The notes: generated by a model not told the origin, from the sequence alone. A stretch of 64,000 nucleotides of DNA from Desulfovibrio piger (GCF_012843875.1 NZ_JABAFY010000002.1:1-64000), one strand, 5' to 3'. Positions 51,560 to 63,038 are shown, counted from the stretch's first letter. Numbers and translations: made by a program.

Positions 51560-51581
51560 ACCATCTATCCACTCCCTCGAC

Positions 51582-52559
51582 TCACCACAGTGAGCGTACG
51601 AAATCGCGTATGCGTTCTTCGCTGTAATAGTCCCTGCCGGGCTGGGCAAAGCCCACATGCCCGCCGTGCGGGGCCACTTCCAGATGCAGGGTCCCGCTTT
51701 TGGCCGCCATGGCCACGGGATAGCAGGAGGGCGAGCAGAAGGGGTCGTCCTTGGCCAGCAGCATATAGAGCGGTGTCTGGATGGACGGCAGCCAGGGCAG
51801 CGAGCTGTTCTCGCGCCAGTAATCCTGGGCGCTGGCATAGCCGTAGAGGGGCGCGGTGAAGCGGCCGTCGAATTCCGCGAAGGTACGGAACTTCTCGATA
51901 CCCTCCACCGAAGGGTAATTGGGGAACCGGGCCGCTTTTTCACGAACCTTGGGACACATGGTCCGCAGGAAATAGCGCAAATAGATGCGGCAGCCGGGCC
52001 CGTCCATGACTTTGGCCGCGCCCACCAGATCGCAGGGCACGGAGACGACCGCCGCCGCACGCACCAGCGGCGAGACCTGCTCCCTGGCCAGATACATGCA
52101 GGTCTGGTTGCCGCCCATGCTGAACCCGGCCAGCAGGATGGGCATATCCCACTGCTCGGCGTAACGCACTACCGTGGCCAGATCGACCGTCACGCCCATA
52201 TGGTACAGGCGGTCGGTCCGGTTGGGTTCGCCGGAGCAGCCGCGCATGTTCCAGGCCAGCACCCGGAAACCTTCTTCCAGCAGCACGCGCGCCAGTCCCA
52301 GGATGTACCGGCGGCGGCTATGGCCTTCCAGACCGTGCGACAGAATGGCCACCCCGCGTTCCGGCAGGCCCGGCGGGGGCGTGTAGACATCCACATCCAG
52401 AAAATCCCCGTCCGGCGTATCCAGACGTACCCTTCGGCAGCGGGCGGCCTGTGCCGCATCGGGAAAGTCCAGACGGCGGCATTTGGCGGACCAGATGGTG
52501 TTGACATGGGCATTGCGCAGCCAGAGCGGCGCGCGGTAGCGGCTGGGCAGTATTGGCAT
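51582..52559 (-). CDS. YheT-type alpha/beta hydrolase
   Basis: A 325-residue hydrolase of the YheT/ABHD group. The oxyanion/His-Gly region reads [14 protein letters not shown], then [11 protein letters not shown], and the nucleophile elbow GFSMGG places the serine at 147. A catalytic Asp is likely in LLAKDDPF and the His in PHGGHVGF. The substrate is unknown; relatives are esterases. The start at 52559 has GAGG upstream. Its start codon is only 29 bp from that of the divergent HI0933 gene, so their promoters must overlap. Confidence 0.9.
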   Translation of the reverse strand: MPILPSRYRAPLWLRNAHVNTIWSAKCRRLDFPDAAQAARCRRVRLDTPDGDFLDVDVYTPPPGLPERGVAILSHGLEGHSRRRYILGLARVLLEEGFRVLAWNMRGCSGEPNRTDRLYHMGVTVDLATVVRYAEQWDMPILLAGFSMGGNQTCMYLAREQVSPLVRAAAVVSVPCDLVGAAKVMDGPGCRIYLRYFLRTMCPKVREKAARFPNYPSVEGIEKFRTFAEFDGRFTAPLYGYASAQDYWRENSSLPWLPSIQTPLYMLLAKDDPFCSPSCYPVAMAAKSGTLHLEVAPHGGHVGFAQPGRDYYSEERIRDFVRSLW

Positions 52560-52588
52560 GACGGCAGGCCTCGTGTAAGAACGGTGGG

Positions 52589-53863
52589 ATGCAAGCAAAC
52601 TTTCATCCTAGACCTGTCAGAAAGGCCCTGTCAAACGCCGCTCCCCGGAAAACGGACGTCCTCATCCTGGGGGCAGGTGCGGCGGGCCTTATGTGCGCCC
52701 GCGAAGCCTCGGCCCACGGCCTGGACGTGGTCCTGCTGGAACGTGCCCCCTCCCCCGGCCGCAAGCTGTGCATCAGCGGCGGCGGCAAGGCCAACTTCAC
52801 CAACCGCCGTCTGGCGGCCCATCACTATGCCTGCGCCGATCCCGCCTTCTGCGAGCCCGCACTGGATGCCTTCACCCCGCAGGACATGGAGCGCCTGGTG
52901 CACGGCTGGGGCCTGCCCGTGGAAGAACGCGCCCACGGCCAGCTGTTCCTGACTGTCCCGGCCAAACGTTTGCTGGATGCCCTGGTGCAGGATTGCCGCC
53001 GTCAGGGCTGTGCCCTCCACTGCCAGACCGACGTGCATGACGTGGTGCCCCTGCCCGATGGTGCGGGCTTCGAGGTCGGCAGCTCGCAGGGCCTCTGGCG
53101 CTGCCGCCGTCTGGTGCTGGCCCTGGGCAGTCCCGCCTGGCCGCAGTGCGGAGCCACGGGCAGCGGGTTCCGGCTGGCCCAGGCACTGGGGCACCGCCTT
53201 GTGGAGCATGCTCCGGCGCTGGCCCCTTTCCGCATGGCCCCCGGCTGGCTGGACGACAATCTGGCGGGCATCAGCCTGCCGGTGCGCATCGGCCTGCCGC
53301 AGGCCGGGCTTTCCCCTTCGCTGGCCGCGGATCCCGTCTGGCAGGACGACCTGCTCTTCACCCACGACGGCATCAGCGGCCCGGCCAGCCTCAAGGCCTC
53401 CCTGTTCTGGCGGCCGGGACAGGAGGTTGCCCTGGACTTTTTGCCCGGCAGCGATCTGGCCGCCCTGCTGGACGGCCCCGGCCAGGGCAAGCAGACCCCG
53501 CGCGGACTGCTGCGCCGCCTGCTGCCCCAGCGTCTGGTGGACGCCCTGCTGTCGCCGGAGACTGCGGGCCGCAAGATAGCCGAACTTTCCCGCGCCGCCC
53601 GGCAGCAGATCTGTGCCCGCATCCATGATTTCCGCACCGTCCCCGCCGGTCTGGCCGGGCTGAAAAAAGCCGAGGCCTGCCGCGGCGGTGTGGACACCCG
53701 GCAGGTGGATCCCTACAGCCTGCAAAGCACGGTGCGGGAAAACCTCTGGATCGTGGGCGAGCTGCTGGATGTCACCGGCCTGCTGGGCGGCTACAACCTG
53801 CACTGGGCCTGGGCCAGCGGCATGGCCGCCGGGCGGGCGCTGGCCCTGTTCGCGGGCAAATAG
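52589..53863 (+). CDS. HI0933/YhiN family FAD-dependent oxidoreductase
   Basis: A 424-residue flavoprotein. FAD-binding [10 protein letters not shown] lies near residue 28, followed by the family signature [11 protein letters not shown] and a C-terminal [22 protein letters not shown]. The substrate is unknown for the family. No strong ribosome site precedes ATG 52589, but the upstream room is limited by the divergent hydrolase gene. A strong terminator follows its stop. Confidence 0.92.
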   Translation: MQANFHPRPVRKALSNAAPRKTDVLILGAGAAGLMCAREASAHGLDVVLLERAPSPGRKLCISGGGKANFTNRRLAAHHYACADPAFCEPALDAFTPQDMERLVHGWGLPVEERAHGQLFLTVPAKRLLDALVQDCRRQGCALHCQTDVHDVVPLPDGAGFEVGSSQGLWRCRRLVLALGSPAWPQCGATGSGFRLAQALGHRLVEHAPALAPFRMAPGWLDDNLAGISLPVRIGLPQAGLSPSLAADPVWQDDLLFTHDGISGPASLKASLFWRPGQEVALDFLPGSDLAALLDGPGQGKQTPRGLLRRLLPQRLVDALLSPETAGRKIAELSRAARQQICARIHDFRTVPAGLAGLKKAEACRGGVDTRQVDPYSLQSTVRENLWIVGELLDVTGLLGGYNLHWAWASGMAAGRALALFAGK

Positions 53864-53885
53864 GCATCTTCCATTTTTATGGGGG

Positions 53886-53916
53886 AAGGGGCGCTTTGGA
53901 AAAAGCGCCCCTTTTT
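53886..53916 (+). terminator. Rho-independent terminator after the HI0933 gene
   Basis: AAGGGGCGCTTT (53886-53897) pairs with AAAGCGCCCCTT (53902-53913), T-run to 53916. The G-rich lead-in resembles the larger inverted repeats near 51000 and 51500. Confidence 0.9.
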
Positions 53917-54113
53917 CTGCGCCCCATGCCGTAAAACCTTTCTTTGGCGGGATGGGCTCCTTATCGCCGACGAACGGAGATGGTGGAATGACAGCATCTT
54001 GCCGCATCCGGCCGGATCTGCCGGCATCGCCAAAAACAGGCAACTAATTGCAAAGATCGTTTCTTTCTTCCTTCGTGTGCCCTGCCTATACAGGGATCAC
54101 AGCCAGATGCTGA

Positions 54114-55268
<1,155 letters not shown>

Positions 55269-55505
55269 AGCCGGAGGGATGTTCCCGTTGCGGCGGACCT
55301 GCATGGCAGAGCGGGAGGAACAATAAGCAAGCACACGGGGCAGGCAGGCTCGTCCAGCGCGCGGATCATTGGTACCGTGCGGGACGCCCTTCTGCCGCAC
55401 GGCCGCTGTCATCCTGGCACCCAACTGTCCGCCAACTGAACCGCCAGGAGCATGTTCTTTCCTGCTCCTGCTGTACGGCTTCCGCCACCGCTGAGCCCAT
55501 AACGC

Positions 55506-55540
55506 AAAAGAGCCCCCGCATCAGGCAGGGGCTCTTTTTT
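55506..55540. terminator. Bidirectional terminator after livF
   Basis: AAAAGAGCCCC (55506-55516) pairs with GGGGCTCTTTT (55528-55538), followed by T-runs on both strands. Confidence 0.88.
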
Positions 55541-55562
55541 ATCGCATGTGTCGGGCAGACGG

Positions 55563-56273
<711 letters not shown>

Positions 56274-56274
56274 A

Positions 56275-57048
56275 TTACCACGTCTCGGAATCGTCGGAAC
56301 CCAGATAGGCCTCGATGACCGCAGGATGGTTGCGGACATGGTCGGGCGTGCCCTGGGCGATGAGGGTGCCGTTTTCCAGCACCACAAGGTGTTCACAGAT
56401 CTGCATGACCAGGCGCATGTCGTGCTCGATGAGCAGCACGGTGATGCCACGGTCACGGATGGCCGCGATGGTATCCACCAGGGCCACGGTCTCCTGGTCG
56501 TTCATGCCGCCGGCGGGCTCGTCCAGGATCAGCAGCCGGGGGTCGGAGGCCAGGGCGCGGGCGATCTCCAGCAGGCGCTGGTTGCCGTAGGAAAGACTGC
56601 TGGCGGCCTCGGCGTAATGATCGGCCAGGCCCACGAACTCCAGTTCTTCCATGCAGCGTTCCACAGCGGCCTTTTCCTCGCGGCGCTGCCAGGGCGTGTG
56701 CAGCATGGAGGACAAAAAGCCGGACTTCAGGCGGCAGTGACGGCCCGCCAGCACGTTCTCCAGCGCGGGCAGCTTGCCGAACAGACGGATGCTCTGGAAG
56801 GTGCGGGCAATGCCCATCTCCACGATATTGTGCGGGCGCTTGCCGGTGATGTCCTGGCCGCCGAAGGTGATGCGGCCGTGTTCGGGCTTGTAGTTGCCCG
56901 TGATGCAGTTGAAGACCGTGGTCTTGCCCGCCCCGTTGGGACCGATGAGGCCCACCACGCTGCCCTGCTCCACCGAGAAGGACAGCTCGTTGATGGCGAT
57001 CAGGCCACCGAAGATCTTGCTGATCTCATGCAGTTGCAGCAGGCTCAT
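56275..57048 (-). CDS. livG: Branched-chain amino acid ABC transporter ATPase LivG
   Basis: A 257-residue ATPase subunit with Walker A GPNGAGKTT, the LivG-type signature LSYGNQRLLEIARAL, Walker B LLILDEPAGGM and a C-terminal VRNHPAVIEAYLG that distinguishes LivG from LivF. Its start overlaps the livM stop by 4 bp, with AAGGGGG upstream as ribosome site. It forms the heterodimeric motor with LivF. Confidence 0.95.
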   Translation of the reverse strand: MSLLQLHEISKIFGGLIAINELSFSVEQGSVVGLIGPNGAGKTTVFNCITGNYKPEHGRITFGGQDITGKRPHNIVEMGIARTFQSIRLFGKLPALENVLAGRHCRLKSGFLSSMLHTPWQRREEKAAVERCMEELEFVGLADHYAEAASSLSYGNQRLLEIARALASDPRLLILDEPAGGMNDQETVALVDTIAAIRDRGITVLLIEHDMRLVMQICEHLVVLENGTLIAQGTPDHVRNHPAVIEAYLGSDDSETW

Positions 57049-58073
57049 GCGCGGCCCCCTTCCTTCTCGGCAGTGCGGGCATCGTCCGCCAGGCGGACCG
57101 CGTTGCCCTCAGCGGCGGCACAGGCACGGGCCTTGATGGCCTCCAGCAGCGCCGCCACGCCGTAACGGCGGCTCCTGGGCGGCATGAGGCCCTGGGGACG
57201 CCAGATCATCATCAGCATCATGGCCAGGCCGAAGATGAGCATGCGCGCACCGGAGAACTCGCGCAGCAGCTCGGGCAGGCCGATGAACAGGAAGGCGCTC
57301 ACCAGCACGCCCAGCTGGCTGCCGCCCGAAAGGATGACCACGGCGAAGATGATGACGGATTCCATGAAGTTGAAGGATTCCGGCGCGATGGTGGTCATCT
57401 TGGCGGCATAGAGGGTGCCGGCCATACCGGCCCAGAACGCGCCCAGCACGAAGGCCATGAGCTTGTAGTGGGTCACGTTGATGCCGCAGCCTTCGGCGGC
57501 CACGTCATCTTCCTTGATGCAGTTGAGGGCGCGGCCGATGCGCGAACGCCACAGGCCGTAGAACAGCAGCAGGCTGACGCCCACCATGCCCCAGACCAGA
57601 TAATAGAAATGCAGGGGCTTGAAGATGCGGAAACCGAAGAACACGGGACGGCTGATGCCGAAGATGCCGTTGGAACCGCCGGTCAGACCGCCCACGTCAT
57701 TGATGAGCGCGATGCGCACGATCTCCACGATACCGATGGTCACGATGAGCAGATAGTCACCACGCAGGTGGATGATGGGCCGCGCCACCACCAGGGCGAA
57801 CAGGGCCGCCGCACAGCCTGCCACCGGCATGGTCAGGAAGATGGGCCAGTGGTACATGGTGTTCAGGATGGCCGTGCTGTACGCCCCTACGGCGAAGAAG
57901 GCGGCATGCCCCATGTGGAAGATGCCGGCCTGTCCCAGGATGACGTTGAGCGAAAGGGCCAGCAGGGCATACAGGCCGATGCTGACGCACACGTCCGTCC
58001 AGTAGGGATTGGTGAACAGCGGCAGGACCAGCAGGGCCGCCGCCAGCGCGACGATGACGATGGTGCGGTTCAT
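57045..58073 (-). CDS. livM: Branched-chain amino acid ABC transporter permease LivM
   Basis: A 342-residue permease with about nine to ten hydrophobic spans, the family stretch LSLNVILGQAGIFHMGHAAF and a conserved cytoplasmic EDDVAAEGCGINVTHYKL coupling loop. ATG 58073 overlaps the livH stop by 4 bp; an upstream continuation of the frame inside livH is shadow. About 40 hydrophilic residues follow the last span. Confidence 0.95.
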   Translation of the reverse strand: MNRTIVIVALAAALLVLPLFTNPYWTDVCVSIGLYALLALSLNVILGQAGIFHMGHAAFFAVGAYSTAILNTMYHWPIFLTMPVAGCAAALFALVVARPIIHLRGDYLLIVTIGIVEIVRIALINDVGGLTGGSNGIFGISRPVFFGFRIFKPLHFYYLVWGMVGVSLLLFYGLWRSRIGRALNCIKEDDVAAEGCGINVTHYKLMAFVLGAFWAGMAGTLYAAKMTTIAPESFNFMESVIIFAVVILSGGSQLGVLVSAFLFIGLPELLREFSGARMLIFGLAMMLMMIWRPQGLMPPRSRRYGVAALLEAIKARACAAAEGNAVRLADDARTAEKEGGRA

Positions 58074-58975
58074 AGCTTGTCGGCCGTCCTTTCGCCCAGG
58101 ATGCCCGTGGGACGGATGATCAGGATGAGGATCAGCACCGTGAAGGCGATGGCATCCTTCCAGGCGATGGCGATGTAGCCGGCGGCCAGGGCTTCGATGA
58201 CGCCCAGCAGCAGGCCGCCGATCATGGCGCCGGGGATGTTGCCGATACCGCCCAGGATGGCGGCGGTGAAGGCCTTGAGGCCGTAGGACCAGCCCATGGT
58301 GAAGTCGATCTGGCCGTAGTAGATGCCCACCATGAGGCCGGCTGCGCCGCCCAGGCCGGGACCGATGAAGAAGACCAGGGAGATGATGCGGTCCACGTTG
58401 ATGCCCATGAGGCGGGCAGCGCCCTGGTCGATGGCCACGGCACGCACGGCCGCGCCGATACGGGTGCGCTGGATGAAGGCCCACAGGGCCAGCATCAGGA
58501 TAACGCTGGCCGCGATGACCATCAGGCGCACGCCGGGGACGGCGATGCCGAAGAGGTCAACGGTGAAGTCCGGTCGCAGCCAGTCGGGATAAACGTAGAA
58601 GCGCGCGCCGTAGACCAGCATGACGGCGTTCTGGAAAAAGATGGAAGCGCCCAGGGCGGACACCACGGCCGAAAGGCGCCCGGCCTTGCGCAGGGGGCGA
58701 TAGGCGGCGCGCTCCAGCAGGCAGCCGATGATGGCCACCATGATGCCCACCATGATGAAGACCGCCAGCACGGCCACCACCGGCGGCAGCACGCCCGCCA
58801 GGTTGCAGCTCACCAGCAGGGTCAGGCCCAGATAGGCGCCGATGGTGAACAGGTCGCCATGCGCGAAGTTGATGAGCTTGAGCACGCCATAGACCATGGT
58901 GTAGCCCAGGGCCACCAGCGCGTAGATGCCGCCCACGGCAAGGCCGTTCAAAAGTTGTTGAAAAAACTGTTCCAT
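58070..58975 (-). CDS. livH: Branched-chain amino acid ABC transporter permease LivH
   Basis: A 301-residue permease beginning MEQFFQQLLNGLAVGGIYAL and containing YGVLKLINFAHGD, both typical of LivH, with about eight spans. It forms the membrane channel with LivM. It starts 75 bp after the livJ stop, across an intercistronic hairpin that probably uncouples the levels of binding protein and permease. Confidence 0.95.
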   Translation of the reverse strand: MEQFFQQLLNGLAVGGIYALVALGYTMVYGVLKLINFAHGDLFTIGAYLGLTLLVSCNLAGVLPPVVAVLAVFIMVGIMVAIIGCLLERAAYRPLRKAGRLSAVVSALGASIFFQNAVMLVYGARFYVYPDWLRPDFTVDLFGIAVPGVRLMVIAASVILMLALWAFIQRTRIGAAVRAVAIDQGAARLMGINVDRIISLVFFIGPGLGGAAGLMVGIYYGQIDFTMGWSYGLKAFTAAILGGIGNIPGAMIGGLLLGVIEALAAGYIAIAWKDAIAFTVLILILIIRPTGILGERTADKL

Positions 58976-59005
58976 GTCTCGGTCATGCGCCCCACGGCGC
59001 AGTTT

Positions 59006-59036
59006 GCGGGGCGGCGTTCACTGCCCGCCGCCCCGC
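59006..59036 (-). other. Intercistronic hairpin between livJ and livH
   Basis: A perfect 11-bp stem GCGGGGCGGCG (59006-59016) with CGCCGCCCCGC (59026-59036). There is no T-run on the minus strand, so it more likely protects the upstream livJ message from 3' decay than terminates transcription. Confidence 0.7.
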
Positions 59037-59050
59037 TTCGGATGACTTTT

Positions 59051-60166
59051 CTATCGAGCCTGGAGCTCGAACTTGCCTGCGTTGTTCACCTTGTAGATGC
59101 GGTAGAAATCACCCACACGGTCGCCCTTTTCGTCAAAGCCCATCTTGCCGGACAGGGTGGGCAGCTCCTTGAGCTGCTTGAGCCATTCGGCGATCTTTTC
59201 GGGATCGTCGTTGCCCTTGGCGATGGCGGCCTCGAGCACCTTGTAGGCGTCACCGGCCAGCACGGCCCACACGGAGACGGGCACGGTCTTGTAACGGTCC
59301 TTGAAGGCCTTCAGGAAGTTCTTGGCCTCGTCGGTATCCATGTCCTGCGGCAGCGGCGGGCTCACGAAGACGTAACCGGCAGCGGCTTCGGGACCGGCGA
59401 TCTTGACCAGGTCCTGATGGTTGGCGGCGTCACCGCCCATCATGGGCACATCCCAGCCCATTTCCTTCTTCTGGCGCAGCAGCATGCCCGTTTCGGGGTA
59501 GTAGCCGGTGAAGAAGATCAGGTCGGGGTTGGCGGCCTTCAGCTTGGTCAGGATGGCGGTGTAGTCACGTTCGCCGGGGGTCAGGGCATCGTAGAAGATG
59601 ATCTTCACACCGGCTTTTTCCAGGGCCGCCTGGCTTTCTTCGGCCAGGCCCTTGGCATAGGAGGAGTTGTCGTGCAGCAGGGCCACCTTCTTGTAACCGG
59701 CCTTGATGATGGCGGCGGCAGCGGCCTTGCCCTGGGCGTCGTCACGCGGACAGGTGCGGAAGAAGAGCGGCAGGCCCTTTTCGGTCAGGCGCACGCTGGT
59801 GGAGCCGGTACCGATCTGCACCAGCTCGGATTCGGCCAGGATGTTCTGGGTGGCTTCGGTCACGGCGGAGCCGTAGGTGCCGATGACGGCCACCACACCG
59901 GCGGAAGCCAGCTTCTGGGCCGCCAGGGCAGCGGTGCGCGGGTCACCGGCGTCGTCTTCCACCACCAGTTCCATCTTGCTGCCGTTGATGCCGCCCTTGG
60001 CATTGGTTTCATCCACGAGCAGGCTCACGATATTTTTCATGTCCTGCCCTTCGGAGGCCCATTTGCCCGTCAACGGACACATCAGACCGATCTTGATGTC
60101 GCCCGCCAGAACCAGCGAAGGCACAAGCAAGGCTACCACTCCCAGCAAAAGCCCGAGCTTTTTCAT
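59051..60166 (-). CDS. livJ: Branched-chain amino acid periplasmic binding protein LivJ-like
   Basis: A 371-residue precursor with signal peptide (residues 1-22, cleaved near LVLA before GDIKIGL) and the type I periplasmic-binding fold (GLMCPLTGKWASEGQD, VVAVIGTYGSAV). It captures the substrate for LivHMGF in the periplasm. GGGAGAG upstream supports ATG 60166; the longer frame to 60277 is not used. As first gene of the liv operon its promoter should lie in 60170-60235. Relatives may also bind amides or urea, so substrate specificity is inferred. Confidence 0.92.
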   Translation of the reverse strand: MKKLGLLLGVVALLVPSLVLAGDIKIGLMCPLTGKWASEGQDMKNIVSLLVDETNAKGGINGSKMELVVEDDAGDPRTAALAAQKLASAGVVAVIGTYGSAVTEATQNILAESELVQIGTGSTSVRLTEKGLPLFFRTCPRDDAQGKAAAAAIIKAGYKKVALLHDNSSYAKGLAEESQAALEKAGVKIIFYDALTPGERDYTAILTKLKAANPDLIFFTGYYPETGMLLRQKKEMGWDVPMMGGDAANHQDLVKIAGPEAAAGYVFVSPPLPQDMDTDEAKNFLKAFKDRYKTVPVSVWAVLAGDAYKVLEAAIAKGNDDPEKIAEWLKQLKELPTLSGKMGFDEKGDRVGDFYRIYKVNNAGKFELQAR

Positions 60167-60230
60167 AAGGTACTCTCCCAAAGGTACGAGTTGTTGCAAG
60201 CGGACAGCATATCCCAAAACGTACAAAAGA

Positions 60231-60270
60231 AAAAGCCCTTTCCTCTTTCCCCGTCCGGGGCGGAAAGGGC
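60231..60270 (-). terminator. Rho-independent terminator after the Hpt-like gene
   Basis: GCCCTTTCC (60235-60243) pairs with GGAAAGGGC (60262-60270), inner CCCC/GGGG; T-run on the minus strand. It insulates the liv operon from the upstream gene. Confidence 0.82.
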
Positions 60271-60360
60271 CTTCCACGACAGTTGCAACGATGGAAAAAA
60301 AAGGACTTTTTTGCCCTTCCCGGCATCAGGGATGCGGGGGACGGGCGGAAAAACATCTGT

Positions 60361-60699
60361 TTATTGTGCGGCCACCGTGGCCATGGCCACCAGGGTATCC
60401 GTGGTGATGCTGTCGAAACGGTGCAGGGCCACCGTGGTGTCCGCACCGGCCTTGATGGCCATCTCAAGCTCCAGCGCGACCGCCGCCAGCGCCTTGCCGC
60501 CCAGTTCGGCGGCAGCTTCACGCGTGGCATGGACCATGGCGCGGGCTTCTTCCTGCTGACCGTTCTTCAGCGCTACCGAGACCCTGACGGGGGTGTCCCG
60601 TTCCGTCTCGATGAAGTTTCGCAGCAGCTTCACATAGAGCCCGCGCGTGGTATCCACGCGCGCCATGGCTTCCTTCCAGTCAAGGATTGCTTCGCTCAT
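60361..60699 (-). CDS. Small helical Hpt-like protein
   Basis: A 112-residue, all-helical protein resembling a stand-alone histidine phosphotransfer domain: EARAMVHATREAAAELGGKAL carries a candidate phosphorylated H57, followed by LEMAIKAGAD. In canonical Hpt domains the motif is H-x-L-K-G; here the positions after His are A-T-R-E, so phosphotransfer capacity is uncertain. GGAAAGG just upstream supports ATG 60699. It is monocistronic with its own terminator; no kinase or response regulator adjoins. Confidence 0.65.
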   Translation of the reverse strand: MSEAILDWKEAMARVDTTRGLYVKLLRNFIETERDTPVRVSVALKNGQQEEARAMVHATREAAAELGGKALAAVALELEMAIKAGADTTVALHRFDSITTDTLVAMATVAAQ

Positions 60700-60794
60700 A
60701 ACCTTTCCCGTTATTGCTCGTTCTGATGATTCGGTGAATATGAAGGACAACTGTCGTGGAAGGCCGGAGACATACCGGCCGAAATAGCATGGGA

Positions 60795-61997
60795 TCAGAT
60801 GGAGAGGCTTTCAGGCAGCACACTGAAAACGGCCCTGCTCCCGGGTTCGAGACGCCCGTATCCGGCAAGGCCCAGTGCGGCGGCCCCGTTCACAGTGAGG
60901 CACCGTATCAGGGCCTGCGGGACAACGTCCAGCCTTTCGCGCAAAAAAACAGCTTCCTGACGCACATCCAGATCCGTGTTGGAGCTGAGGCCGTCCGTGC
61001 CCAGACAGCACAGCAGGCCGGACTCCAGCAGCGCGGCCACGGGCGCCGTGCCCACGGCCAGATATTCGTTGGAACGGGGGCACAGGCACAGGGCGCTGCC
61101 GCTAGCGGCCAGGGCCGTCACTTCGGCGGGCTCCAGCTGCACGCCGTGCACGGCCAGCGTGCCCGGACCCAGCAGATCGAGACGCCGGGCATAGGCCACA
61201 GGCCGCAGATGCGGCACGGCCCAGTCTTCCGGCAGCACCATGCCCCGGTAGCAGTCCCACAGGGGGCCCTCGCCGTCAAGCAGCAGGCGCGTCTCCTCCT
61301 CGGATTCCGCCAGATGCAGGGCGAAGGGACGCCCCTTCAGCCGACACCACTGCCGCGCATCCTGCAACACGCGGGCATCCGTGGAATACAGGGCGTGCCC
61401 GGCCGGAGCACAGCGCCCGGCCATTTCCGGCCGGCCTTCCAGCAGGGCACGGCAGCGCGGCGGCCAGGGACGCCCGTCGTCGATGAAGGGGGCCTGACCG
61501 CCGAACCACTCGCAAAAATGGGTCACGCCCATGCCTTCCGCCCGCACGGCGGCATCCACCGCCAGCAGGCCGTCCCCGGCATAATCGCCCACATGGGCCG
61601 TGCCCGCCGCGGCCATGTCCCGGCAGGCCCCGATCAGGGCCGTGCCGTCATGCTCTTCGCGCAAGAGGGCGATGAGGCTGCGCAGCCAGGCCGTGAAGCC
61701 CGCGCCGAACAACGTCCGGCCCGCCGTATGCGACAATTGCAGATGGCAGTGGGCGTTGATGCTGCCGGGCATCAGGGTCACGTCGCCCATGTCCGTCACC
61801 GGGGTCCCGACAGGCACGCGCACGCTCTTCCAGGGCAGCACGTCCAGGACGCGGCCGCCGCGTACCAGCAGCGCCGCATTGTCCAGGCCCTTGAGGGGGC
61901 GGAAAAGGTCGCGGCCCGTGGCGGGGCGCTCCCCGAGCATATCCAGGATGGTCCGGGCGCGGATGATGCGGAGCCGGTCGTCATGTTCTTGCAGCAT
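60795..61997 (-). CDS. Amidohydrolase-superfamily deaminase (ATZ/TRZ-like)
   Basis: A 400-residue metal-dependent hydrolase. Metal ligands are in place: H83 and H85 in NAHCHLQLSH, a later His in ALHLAESEEE, VHGVQL, and the Asp in LGTDGLSSNTDLD. The closest families are chlorohydrolase/adenosine-type deaminases, including aminodeoxyfutalosine deaminase of menaquinone synthesis; I cannot choose among them without comparison. ATG 61997 is 6 bp after the YitT stop with a weak ribosome site, suggesting coupling. No mqn genes are in this window. Confidence 0.82.
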   Translation of the reverse strand: MLQEHDDRLRIIRARTILDMLGERPATGRDLFRPLKGLDNAALLVRGGRVLDVLPWKSVRVPVGTPVTDMGDVTLMPGSINAHCHLQLSHTAGRTLFGAGFTAWLRSLIALLREEHDGTALIGACRDMAAAGTAHVGDYAGDGLLAVDAAVRAEGMGVTHFCEWFGGQAPFIDDGRPWPPRCRALLEGRPEMAGRCAPAGHALYSTDARVLQDARQWCRLKGRPFALHLAESEEETRLLLDGEGPLWDCYRGMVLPEDWAVPHLRPVAYARRLDLLGPGTLAVHGVQLEPAEVTALAASGSALCLCPRSNEYLAVGTAPVAALLESGLLCCLGTDGLSSNTDLDVRQEAVFLRERLDVVPQALIRCLTVNGAAALGLAGYGRLEPGSRAVFSVLPESLSI

Positions 61998-62003
61998 AGG
62001 GCA

Positions 62004-62867
62004 TCAATTCCGGCGCGAGAATTGTCCGCCGGACACGTAAAAGGTGTTCTCCACCACGAACAGAGCCTTGGGGTCCACCATGAAGACCAGGTTCTCCAGA
62101 CGCTTGAGGGCCACGTTGTTGGTGACGGTGAGCAGGATCTCCCTGTCGCCGCCGGAATAGGCGCCCTTGCCCCGGATCAGGGTCACGCCGAAGCGCTCGC
62201 TGGCCAGGATGGCCTCGCTGACCTCCTCGCCCTTCTCGGAAATGATCATCACCAGCTTGCGGTGGTTGAACAGACCCACCACATACTCCAGCGTATTGGC
62301 CGAGATGAACATCATGATGGTGGACGCGATGATGATGTCCAGCGACAGGCTGAACGCGCCCACCAGGAAGATGCAGATGTTGACCGCAAAGCTGAACTGC
62401 CCGATGGGGATGTTCCAGCGCTGTTTCAGGGCCACGGCGATGATGTCCGTACCGCCGCCGCTGCCGAGGGTGCGCAGCATCATGCCCACGCCGGTGCCGT
62501 GCAGCACCCCGGCCACCACGGCGGCGTAGACCTCGTTGTTGATGGGGATCTGGAAGTCCACGAACATGCCGAAGATGGTAGTACAGATGGTGCCGTAGGC
62601 CGTATAGAGCAAGAAGCGGCGCCCCACGAAGAACCAGCCCCAGACCCAGATGGGGATGGAGAGCACCAGATACCAGATCAGGGGCGTCAGCAGGCCGGTA
62701 TTGTAGAACACCAGCAGGGCCATGCCCAGGACACCGCCAGCCAGCATGGCGTGCGAAGCCACGACGCTCTTGACGCATACGGTGACGAAAAAGGCGCCGA
62801 TGGTCAGCCAGAGCAGGTTCCACCAGACGGACTCAGCGAGCCTGTTATTGTATGTTTTCAGCTTCAT
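62004..62867 (-). CDS. YitT family membrane protein (DUF2179 C-terminal domain)
   Basis: A 287-residue protein with five or six hydrophobic spans (residues 15-180), the conserved RTLGSGGGTDIIA between spans, and a cytoplasmic C-terminal DUF2179-type domain (GVTLIRGKGAYSGGDREILLTVTNN). Function is not established for the family. GGGAGA before ATG 62867 is a good ribosome site. It is followed after 6 bp by the amidohydrolase gene, so the two form a small operon. Confidence 0.9.
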   Translation of the reverse strand: MKLKTYNNRLAESVWWNLLWLTIGAFFVTVCVKSVVASHAMLAGGVLGMALLVFYNTGLLTPLIWYLVLSIPIWVWGWFFVGRRFLLYTAYGTICTTIFGMFVDFQIPINNEVYAAVVAGVLHGTGVGMMLRTLGSGGGTDIIAVALKQRWNIPIGQFSFAVNICIFLVGAFSLSLDIIIASTIMMFISANTLEYVVGLFNHRKLVMIISEKGEEVSEAILASERFGVTLIRGKGAYSGGDREILLTVTNNVALKRLENLVFMVDPKALFVVENTFYVSGGQFSRRN

Positions 62868-63038
62868 GGGTCTCCCGATTCGAAATGGTTACGGTGGAAG
62901 GCCGCGTGCCAGCCTTGAAACAGGGACGGACAGGCCCGTTCCGTCCAAGGCCGCCGCGCTCCGCAAAAGAGCACGACGGCCTCGGCAGGGACGCGAGGCC
63001 CCGAAACGGTGACGGTCCCGGTCCGCCCGGGGATGATC

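Larger units (their letters stand above)
50971..51581. other. Convergent 611-bp intergenic region with two long G-rich inverted repeats
   Basis: No gene is supported between hrpB and the YheT-type hydrolase. Two perfect inverted repeats bound the region (listed separately). The central part, about 51035-51480, contains short unlinked frames without ribosome sites and no structure I could interpret. Confidence 0.55.
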
